A stretch of 33,011 nt of DNA, from NCBI GenBank assembly GCA_946527725.1, contig CAMMYM010000009.1:1-33011 (forward strand), read 5' to 3'. Below, one piece after another: positions 23,512 to 32,500 of the stretch. Below the pieces are notes generated by a model, which worked only from the letters and a program-made list of their open reading frames with translations, ran no database searches and was not told the origin of the DNA. The first letter of the stretch is position 1. The number at the start of each line of letters is the position of its first letter. Source of the DNA: an uncultured Clostridia bacterium. Lineage in GTDB: Bacteria; Bacillota; Clostridia; Christensenellales; Aristaeellaceae. The translations under genes were made by a program, and so were the position numbers.

Positions 23512-24903
23512 ATGAAAAAAAGCCTGATTGCCATCGCGGTTGCCCTGATGCTCATCCTCGGCACAGTCATGCCGGCTGCTGCCGCGGAAATCAATGCAGA
23601 AAAACTTGATACTTATTATACCCTCGCGAACAGCTACCTGCAGGCTGGGGACAACTACGACAAGGCGCTGGAATACCTGGATAAAATCTTTTCCTACTGT
23701 AACGAGGAGACGGAACCGGACCTGTATACCGACCTGTATACGAAAAAGAGCACCGCATATATCCAGAAGGGAGAATACGATACAGCCCTGGAAAACCTGG
23801 ATATGGCCCTGCAGTACACCGGCGAGGAAACCGCCAAGGAGACCCTGGCGGACATCCACCTGAAGAAAGGCTGCGTCTACACGCTGCAGCAGGATTATGA
23901 GAAAGCCCTGAAGGAAATGGATGAGACGCTGGCTGTCCTTCCGGACCTGAAGGATGCTTACCTGGTACGGACGCAGATCTATTCGGAGACCGGCGATTAT
24001 GCGAAAGCGGCCGAGGACCTGGAAAAGTATATAGCGCTTTCCGGCGACAACGTCATGAACGATACGCTTTCCGGACTGTACAGCCAGGCCGGGAACACCG
24101 AAAAGGCACTGGAAGCTTACCGCAAGGCGCTTGACGCCACCGAAGCGAGCGAAGCGGACAAGGATTTTGCCGTTGCGAACTACAAGATGGAGGTCGGCAT
24201 GCTGGACGAAGCAATCCAGGATTATTCCGCCTACCTGGAGGACGAGGCATACGGCATGGCCGCACAGTATAATATCGGCATCTGCCTGATGACGAAGACC
24301 GATTACGCGAAGGCACTGGAATCCTTCGAAGCCTGCCGCGGGAACGCTGAAGCATTCAGCGGCATCATGTACAACATCGGCATTTGCAACATGATGCTGG
24401 AGAAGTATCCGGAAGCCATCGAAGCATTCTCTGCATCCATCGAGACGGAAAGCTTCCGGAGAGACGCGCTGTACAACCGCGGAATCTGCGGTTTCGTTAC
24501 GCAGGAATATAAAAAGGCAGCGGACGACTTCACATCCTGCCTGGACCTGATGAACGAGGAAGCGAAAGCGGCCGCGGAAGAAGGCGCGGAAGTGCCTGCA
24601 GTCGTCGACGGTGCCAACTACTACCGTGGGCTGAGCCTGCTTTCCCTTGGGGAATATGAGAAGGCAGCCGAGGACTTTACCGCTTGCATTAACGCAGGCC
24701 TGAACGCACTGGAATGCCTGTATTCCCGCTCATTCGCCTATAAGGGACTGGAGAACTATGAAGCGGCGATTGCCGACATGAGTGCCTGCATCGAACAGGA
24801 ATACCAGCTTGCCAACACCTACAAGGAACGCGGAAACCTGTATCACCTTGCAGGGAACGAGGAAATGGCGCGGGCGGACTGGGAGGCATCCCTGGATTAC
24901 TGA
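23512..24903 (+). CDS. Secreted TPR-repeat protein
   Basis: A 463-residue exported protein. The ATG at 23512 has GGAGGTGA upstream and gives a clean signal peptide (MKKSLIAIAVALMLILGTVM, then PAAAA and cleavage before E26). The mature part is almost entirely TPR repeats, about ten or eleven, with the usual W/L-G-Y-A-P spacing. Clear examples are YLQAGDNYDKALEYLDKIF (42-60), TAYIQKGEYDTALENLDMAL (81-100), LVRTQIYSETGDYAKAAEDL (151-170), YYRGLSLLSLGEYEKAAEDF (370-389) and SFAYKGLENYEAAIADM (407-423). No enzyme domain, anchor or sorting motif is seen. It starts 32 bases after the membrane-anchored TPR gene, suggesting one operon and perhaps one protein complex on the outer membrane face. Confidence 0.85.
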   Translation: MKKSLIAIAVALMLILGTVMPAAAAEINAEKLDTYYTLANSYLQAGDNYDKALEYLDKIFSYCNEETEPDLYTDLYTKKSTAYIQKGEYDTALENLDMALQYTGEETAKETLADIHLKKGCVYTLQQDYEKALKEMDETLAVLPDLKDAYLVRTQIYSETGDYAKAAEDLEKYIALSGDNVMNDTLSGLYSQAGNTEKALEAYRKALDATEASEADKDFAVANYKMEVGMLDEAIQDYSAYLEDEAYGMAAQYNIGICLMTKTDYAKALESFEACRGNAEAFSGIMYNIGICNMMLEKYPEAIEAFSASIETESFRRDALYNRGICGFVTQEYKKAADDFTSCLDLMNEEAKAAAEEGAEVPAVVDGANYYRGLSLLSLGEYEKAAEDFTACINAGLNALECLYSRSFAYKGLENYEAAIADMSACIEQEYQLANTYKERGNLYHLAGNEEMARADWEASLDY

Positions 24904-24959
24904 TCACGAAGACCTGCAACGGTCAGACGCGTTAAAGGATATTTAAGGAGAGTTTACCA

Positions 24960-25718
24960 ATGAAAAAAGTATCAGTTTTTCTCGTAGCCCTGATGATGGT
25001 TATGGCAGTTGTTTCCGCCCAGGCGATGCCGGGCAATATCAGCGAGATCGCAGACCTGCCGGAGCTGCCTGCCGTGCCGGACGTTCATGTCAGGACTGCC
25101 TACGGAATCACCACTGTAACACTGGATCAGCCTGTGGCATGGTTTGCGGCCAACCGGAACTGGGACCTGACAGAGCTCAAGTTTGATGAAAACAACGTGG
25201 CTTCCTATTCCACCCAGAACCAGAAGTATTCCGCAGGCTTCGCCGGATGGGGATGGACCAGCGGTGAGACTTATGTTTCCGAGTCATGGCGGGAAGACGA
25301 GGATTTTGAGGGTACGTATGAAGAAAACTACTGGAGGTACAAAGACGGTTCATACGGATGCCACGGCGGCAGCGGGCTGCTTGTTGTCGGAAAAGGCGAA
25401 GGATACACGGAAGTCGTATTCAAGGACCACTTCGTCCGGGGCGGCGCCTACGATACAGACGCATATATCTGCATCACCAACGACAACCTTGACGTACGCT
25501 ATGATTCCCACGGAAGGGTCAGGACGATCACGATGGTGCTCACCGGCAAAAACTACCTGGGCAGCGAAACAGCCCCTGTTACGACAACGGTAACATGGAC
25601 CTACGGCACCAATATGTACGGGAAACAGCGCATCTATATCAGCAAGATTGTCGAAGAGATTGACGAGAACACGGCTGTTTCCGCCGTTTTTGCCAGCAAC
25701 GGCAAGCGCATCCATTAA
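24960..25718 (+). CDS. Secreted protein of unknown function
   Basis: A 252-residue exported protein with signal peptide MKKVSVFLVALMMVMAVVSAQA and cleavage near residue 22. The start is fixed by AAGGAGAG upstream. The mature part is rich in aromatic and acidic residues and in predicted beta strands (FAGWGWTSGETYVSESWRED, GTYEENYWRYKDGSYG, GLLVVGKGEGYTEVVF). It has two cysteines (near residues 134 and 172) that could pair. I do not recognise a domain. It lies 56 bases after the secreted TPR gene and 96 bases before the sigma factor gene, so it is probably part of the same transcript. Confidence 0.75.
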   Translation: MKKVSVFLVALMMVMAVVSAQAMPGNISEIADLPELPAVPDVHVRTAYGITTVTLDQPVAWFAANRNWDLTELKFDENNVASYSTQNQKYSAGFAGWGWTSGETYVSESWREDEDFEGTYEENYWRYKDGSYGCHGGSGLLVVGKGEGYTEVVFKDHFVRGGAYDTDAYICITNDNLDVRYDSHGRVRTITMVLTGKNYLGSETAPVTTTVTWTYGTNMYGKQRIYISKIVEEIDENTAVSAVFASNGKRIH

Positions 25719-25814
25719 TTCCCGGAAACCCGGAGCGGCGCATGCGCAGCAATACAGCAGGCACAGATATGCGCGATAAACATGGTGAATCCCCAAGAAA
25801 GGAGGCCTCTCTCC

Positions 25815-26372
25815 GTGACAGACGACGAACTGTACAGTTTGTATACAGGGAGGGGTGACGCGTCCGCTGCGGATGCGCTGATTGCCAAGTATACCGGGCG
25901 CATGATCATGTATGTATATGCCATGATCCATGACTTGCGTGATGCAGAGGACCTGGTGATCGAAACGTTCGCTGTGATCTTGACCAAACGTCCCACGATC
26001 CGGCCGGGCGGTTTTCAGGCGTACCTGTACCAGTCTGTCCGGCACCGGGCGCTGCGCTTCAGCGCGCGCCGGCGCCGGCTGAATGTGTTCAGCATGGAGG
26101 ACAAAGAGGCGGAAGAGCTGCAGGCTGTCCGACCGGAGGACGAATTCCTGCGTGACGAGCGCCGCCAGGCAGTGCGCCGCTGCCTGAACAGGATCAGTCC
26201 CGAATGCCGTGAGGCACTGTGGCTGATTTTCTTTGAAGGCTTGAGCTATGCTGAAGCAGCCGCGGTCATGGGTGTGAACAGCAAAAAAGTGGATAACCTG
26301 CTGACCAAGGGGAAGAAAAGCATGAAATCGGAACTGATCCGGGAGGGAATCACCGGCGCTAATGAAGCATAA
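25815..26372 (+). CDS. ECF-type sigma-70 family RNA polymerase sigma factor
   Basis: A 185-residue sigma factor. The GTG at 25815 has a perfect AAAGGAGG site 9 bases upstream; the in-frame ATG at 25782 has none and would add an unlikely tail. Region 2 is ALIAKYTGRMIMYVYAMIHD followed by DAEDLVIETFAVILTKRP, the -10-recognition part. Region 4 has the helix-turn-helix RISPECREALWLIFFEGLSY plus AEAAAVMGVNSKKVDNLL. No anti-sigma gene follows; the gene ends at a strong terminator. It is the last of five co-directional genes, an unusual position for an ECF factor. Likely targets include the giant surface gene immediately downstream, but that is inference. Confidence 0.9.
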   Translation: MTDDELYSLYTGRGDASAADALIAKYTGRMIMYVYAMIHDLRDAEDLVIETFAVILTKRPTIRPGGFQAYLYQSVRHRALRFSARRRRLNVFSMEDKEAEELQAVRPEDEFLRDERRQAVRRCLNRISPECREALWLIFFEGLSYAEAAAVMGVNSKKVDNLLTKGKKSMKSELIREGITGANEA

Positions 26373-26404
26373 CGGAGGAAAAACACCAAATACAATAAAA
26401 ATAC

Positions 26405-26433
26405 AATCCCTTTTCAGGGATTTTTCTTTTTTT
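26405..26433 (+). terminator. Intrinsic terminator after the sigma factor gene
   Basis: A 7-base-pair stem AATCCCT (26405-26411) and AGGGATT (26416-26422), loop TTTC, and a tail TTTCTTTTTTT (26423-26433). It closes the run of genes from 21621. Confidence 0.9.
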
Positions 26434-26446
26434 GGACTCCTATTTA

Positions 26447-26475
26447 TTGAATGGAAGTATGCACATTTTTACGTT
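26447..26475 (+). promoter_or_regulatory. Candidate promoter of the giant surface protein gene
   Basis: TTGAAT (26447-26452), a 17-base spacer and TACGTT (26470-26475), a weak sigma-A-type match. A possible ECF-type pair (AAC near 26478 and CG near 26499) overlaps it. Neither is strong. Confidence 0.35.
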
Positions 26476-26527
26476 TCAACATAAACATGCACGGTTTTCG
26501 CACAGACTGCTGACGAGGTGAAAAGCC

Positions 26528-29500
26528 ATGAAGTATGCCATGACGATTGGGAAGAAAGCTAATACCGGCCGGATAGAAACCGGGGAACGGAGACGCAGGC
26601 CCTGTGTTCCGGTACGCTGGCTCGCTGTACTTGTGGTTTTCCTCTGCTGCTTCCTGGCCGGAGCAGCAGCAGATTCGCCTGCGCCGACAGAGCCGCCGAA
26701 AGCAGGTGCTGCCGCTGTCGTGGAAATCGACAGGACGGAGGAGAAAAATCCGGAAAAATACGTAAACGACTCCGTTGACGCAAGCGGCGCAAAGAATGCG
26801 ATGCAGAAGGCGATCGACGCCGCGATCCGGGCGATACAGAAAAACGCGGTGAAGGACGAAATTACCATACATGTCTGGGCCGGCGATTACGACGGCGACA
26901 TCTCGATCCAGAAGCCCGGCAGTATGAACGGTTCCGTCCTGATGAACATCGTGGCCGTCGGGACAAGCTACAAGGAAGACAACAAGGGAAACAGGACTTA
27001 CCTGCCGGACGCGGACGGCAAGGCGAAGGTCAACGGCAATATCGACATCAATGGCATTAACGTATTGCTGGCAGGCATTTACCTGTCCCTGGACAAGGTG
27101 ATCACTGTCAGGAACGCAGACCTGACCGTGATCGGCACGACGGTGAATGATATTGTCAACATTGTGGCGCAGGGCGGGGCCGGAAAGATTTCGGTGAATA
27201 CCGGCGGGGGAGACGACAAAGTCAATATCGAGACGGATAAAACCGGGAATGTCGGGCCCGTCACCGTGGAAACCGGTGACGGGGACGACGGCGTTACCAT
27301 CAAAACCGGCAAAGACCAAGCTGTCGGGAACGTTACGGTCAACGCAGGGGACGGGGAGAACGCTGTCGACATTAACATTGCCAAGGGTCAGAAAAAGGAC
27401 AACAAGGCAAATACGGAAGTCAGGGTCACAACCGGAAGCGGCAAGGATACTGTTGCGGTTACGACCGGTGATAACATCAAGCTCATTGATGTAGCGCTGG
27501 GATCGGGCAGTGACACTGCATCAATCACCGCTGCGTCTGTCTCGGGGGATATCAATGTCAGGGATGACGATACAACCATCCCGGCGGATCTCCCGGAAGG
27601 ACAGGAACCGATTCCCGATGCAAACAGCATCACGGTGAATGCCTCAGGCAGGATCGGCGGTGACAAGGACGGCGGGAATATCACCGTCGAAACCGGCGAC
27701 GCCAGCGACAGCGTGGCCGTCACTACCGGCAAGGAAAGCATCATTGAAGGCAAGATCACCGTCGAAACCGACGAGGGCGACGACCAGGTTACCGTGACCA
27801 CCGGTTACCAGTCCCAGATCAAGGACGAGATTTCCATTGAGACCGGGGAAGGCAACGACTTTGCCGAGGTGAGGCTCGGAACAACGCCCGGAAAGAATGT
27901 GGAAATCGATACGGGCAAGGGAGACGATACCGTCACCATCGGCCGGAACGGGGCCACCGGCGGCACGTACAACGGCGACAGGAAAGCCATCATCGAAACC
28001 GGCAGGGGCGACGATACGATCAATGTGGATATTACTGCCGCGGATGTGATCAGGACGGTCGAGATCAGCGACGGCAACGAGAACAGCAGCGGCCCGGTGA
28101 AATATAATTACCATGTTCATTTCCTCGGCACACTGTATTCCAAAGACGATCAACGGGTCAAACTGCCGGACGAAAACGACCTCAGGACGATCGAGTTCAA
28201 AAACTCCAGCAAAAACGTCCTGACCGTGAAGACAAACTCCGTCGACGGCCGCCGGTTGTCTGACGACCTGGTTAACAAGCCCACGGTGCAGATCGACCTG
28301 GGCAAAGCAAATGAAGACGCGAACCTGACCGTAACCGGGAGCGGCAGCAATAAATCGGCCACCTACACAGCGGGAGGCCTGTTCACAGATTATGTGATCG
28401 TGAACACAGCGACAAAGGATTTCACTTCTATCATTGTCAACGGCCGCACCGGCATGCTGAACAAGCTGCTGATTGATGCGGACGAAATCTCGAAGGATGA
28501 TAACGAGGTACATCTTCGCGATGTGATCGCCCGGGATATGTCCCTGGTAGTCAAGGGCGAAAAGATCGAGGTCAACGGCCGGATTGCCGCGGCGGATGTA
28601 ACGCTGGCCGCGTTTTCCGGCACTGTCGGCACCGGTGCGGGCGGGGGCGACGAAAAGTCGACAGCTGACGAGCTCGGCTTCGGTGACATTATCCGGACCG
28701 GCGAATCAGTGACATCCGATTTTTTCAACGTATCGCATGAGGCAGAAGTAACGATCACCGAAAACGGTGTGATTTACTCCGGCGGAGACGTGGACATCTC
28801 TGCGAAGGTAGGCCAGGCCGGCGGCATCCTGGACATCACGGACATAACCGACGCCCTGAACCTGGTCAATGTCAAGGTCGGTACTGCCCTGATCGGCATT
28901 TCCGGCAGGATTTATGCCGGCGCAGACCTGGACAAGGTGCTTAATACATCCGGAGCAAGCACGCCGAACGCGATCCGGACCAGCACTTTCAAGGGTACCA
29001 TTAATACGGCAGATGAAGCTTTCATCAGCAACGCTTCCGCCGGCATCAACATGGATGCGGAAGTGGCGACCAACATCGATACCGGCAGCAGCGATACCTA
29101 CCTGTCTTCTTTGGCGGTCGGCGTGGCTGTACCCGATGCCGGGGTTAAACTGAACAAGGACGCTGTGCTGGACGCCGGCGCCGATATCAACGCGGCAGCG
29201 AAGGTGGGCGGATCACTGACGACCCATGCCGGCGCGGGCACCCTGCCGTTCTCCCTGGCGATCTCCGCGCTGGTTTCAAATGCGGAAGTGACCGCGGACG
29301 GCGCAAACATTACTTCCGGCGGAAATGTTACCCTGGATGCCGGCGCGGACTTCACCGTAAATACCACCGCGGCCAAGGCCGAGACCAGCCAGGCCAAATC
29401 CGGCGGGTACTTCGCCATCGATGTGGTTGTGCAGAACGCGGAAGCAACCGTCAAGGGCGGCGCGAAGATCACCGCCGCTGGCGATGTGAATGTCCATTCC

Positions 29501-32500
29501 GCTTCCCGGGCGAACGTGGAAACCACGGCGAAATCCTCAGCGGATGCGGATGACGCACCCGCGGACGCAGCCGCCGGCGAAGGCACAGCCGGCGAAAGTG
29601 AAGGCGGAGGGGAAGAAGCTGCCGAAGAGACGCCGAGCACCACGGAGTACGTCAGGAATATTGCGCGGCTCCTGCTGGGCAATATAGCAACGAAGGTCGG
29701 TATTCCCGGCCTGGATGAAAAACTGACCTCCGGACTGCGGCACGACCAATATACGATTTCCCTGGCGCCCGATATTGATACCACCAAGGGCAATGTGACC
29801 GTCTCCCGGACGAAGGCAAACGGTGCAAGCGGCGAAAACAACGGCACTGCGATCGTGATTACCGCAGTGCCGAAGGAAGGATATAAGGTCGGGGAGATCA
29901 AGCTGCTGAAGCTGGTTCCCGGCGAAGCGGCTTTCGGCGAATACAAGACGCTGGACCTTGATGATCCGACGCAGCATACCGCAACCAACGAATACACCTA
30001 TGATATGCCGGCGCACAATGTGGTCATCTGCGTGACATTCGTCGAGAGGGCGCCGAACGAGCCGGAACCGGACGATACCGTTGATCCGAGCGATCTTTTC
30101 AATACGGACAACAACAGGACATCCACCCCGGACGTGGCGGAAGCCATCAACCAGGGTACCGGCGGAACCAACCAGCGGCCGGAAAACACCGCGGTGACCA
30201 ACAGTACGGATACAGCGAACCGGGTCAGGCTGATTTTCGACAATCCGAACGCTGTCGGAGCCGCCGGACAGAACCAGGGCGGAAACGATCCGCAGCAGAA
30301 CACCGGCAGCAACCAGCAGCAGGGCGGAAACGATCCGCAGCAGAACACCGGCAGCAACCAGCAGGCCCCGGCTCCCGGTAAAGGCGCGATCCTGACCAAT
30401 TACGGCGTGGAATATGCCAATCCCGGCCAGAAGGTTGAAATTATCGTTAACCCCGCCACCGGCAGCAAAATGAAGGATAACACCCTGAAGGTCCATTACG
30501 AGACAGCCCAGGGCCCGGCGGACGAGGACATCGCCCCCGACAGGAACGGCAATTACTTCTTCACGGTACCCAACAACCTGAAGACCAAGGAACTGAAGTT
30601 CACCTGTGAATGGGAGACCATTCCGGGATCAGGAAACCAGACGCCCGCCGCGGATGCGGCGCAGACGCCCGGTGCGGCAAGCGCCCAGGTCAACGGTGCA
30701 CTGGCGGTCAGCGTGGTGCTGAACACGAACAACGCCGTGATTGACAACGATACCGGCAAGATTGTTGCGGGCGGCGCGGTGGACGTGGCCGCAACGGCGG
30801 CAACCGTGTCGAAGACGACCGCGGATGCCTCGGCGGCAACGCAGGATGCAGCCCAGCAGGCGGCCGCCGCCGCGGATGCAGCGGCGGAAAACCCGGCAGC
30901 AATCGAAAGGACGACAACACTGGCACAGAACAGCCCAAAGAACGTCCTGAATATCCATACGGGCGACGGCGGCACTGCCACATGGCAAAAGGTTGCAAAC
31001 GGATACACGATTACAGTCAATCCGGACCAGAGGAGAAATGTCAAGTCTGTTACCGTTACCTATACCAACGGACGCGGTATGGTGAAGCAGGAAACCCTGC
31101 AGGCCGGCAGCGGCGGAACATCTTCCCAGTACCTGCTGACCCTTTCTGGAGTAGGCAGGATCATGCCGAAGGAAGGCACCACAGTGACGGTGAATGTTGA
31201 GTTCACCAGGGGCGAGCTGATCAGCAGCTCTCCGCATGAAGACAATCCGCACGCCGCGGAAGACCACTATGTGAACGACGAAGCCAACTACGTCATGATC
31301 GCCAGGAGCGGCGACGGAACAGTTACTGACACTGTCCGGAACGGCAAATGGTACATCAAGGCGGCAAAGAAGGCCGGGTATAAGGATGCCGTGGTGACAT
31401 ACACCTACACGAAGGCCGGGGTGAACGGTGCGGCGGACACCCAGTTTACGTCCGAAATCCTGACACAAAAAAACCCGCAGGGCGAATATGAAATCAACCT
31501 GACCGACATCAAGCCCGGAACCACCGCCACAATCAATGTGGACTTCCCGGAGGACAGCCGGCCGGTGACGATCGTCAGCGAGAATACGACGCCCGCAGGT
31601 GGCGCAAATGAAGAAGCACACGGCAGGGTTTCTGTGTTCCGCGTGGAAGCAGGCCCGAACAATACAGAGAGGCTGGTTCCCGTTTCCCGCGTCAAGGCCG
31701 GGGACAGGGTGTTTGTCAAGGTCGAAACGGATCCGGGATTCGGCGTGGCGCCTTACACCAAGAATTCCGGGGAAAGCCAGTACAGCCAGTCCATCTGTTA
31801 TGCTGATCCGGCTGCCTTCAACACGGACAAGCATTTTGAACTGACCTACGATGAGCAGAAGGGCGGTTACTATTACGATATTCCCGACACCGCGGAGACA
31901 GTCGGCACCGGGGAAAACGCAAAAGAAACATCCATCAGCTTTACATTTAAATATGTAACGAAAGGCTCCCACCTGGAGACGGCGATTGACCCGCAGGGAG
32001 CCCCGGAAAAGATCGCTGCAGTGCTGGATGCCCAGTACCTGGCAAGCGGGGACAAGGTAACCATTTCCCTGAAGGACGGAACCGATCCTGCCACGGCCAA
32101 GGATCTGGCGGATTACGAAATTGAAACAGTGACGGCCAAGGCGTACGGTGACGGCCTTGCGAATCTCTTCGAACCCGGACAGATGGAAGAGCTGGAAGAT
32201 GTGATCACTGTCACAAAGAATCCCGACGGAACCTATACGCTGAGCTGGACCAATCCTGCCGGCGGCCTTGATCCCGACCTGCTGAAGCTGACCGTGAAGG
32301 TCAGGCAGATGCCTATTGAAGTCAAACCGGCTGCGACGATCATGAACGGATCGGTCACCGCGCCTGCGAGAACGAAGGCCGGGTCAACCCTGAATGCGAC
32401 CATTACCCCGAACACGGGTTACTGTGTGGAAGCGGGTACTGTGAAGGCACGCATCATCAAACCCCGCGGTGCACAGATCGTTACCGGTACGAAGAATCCG

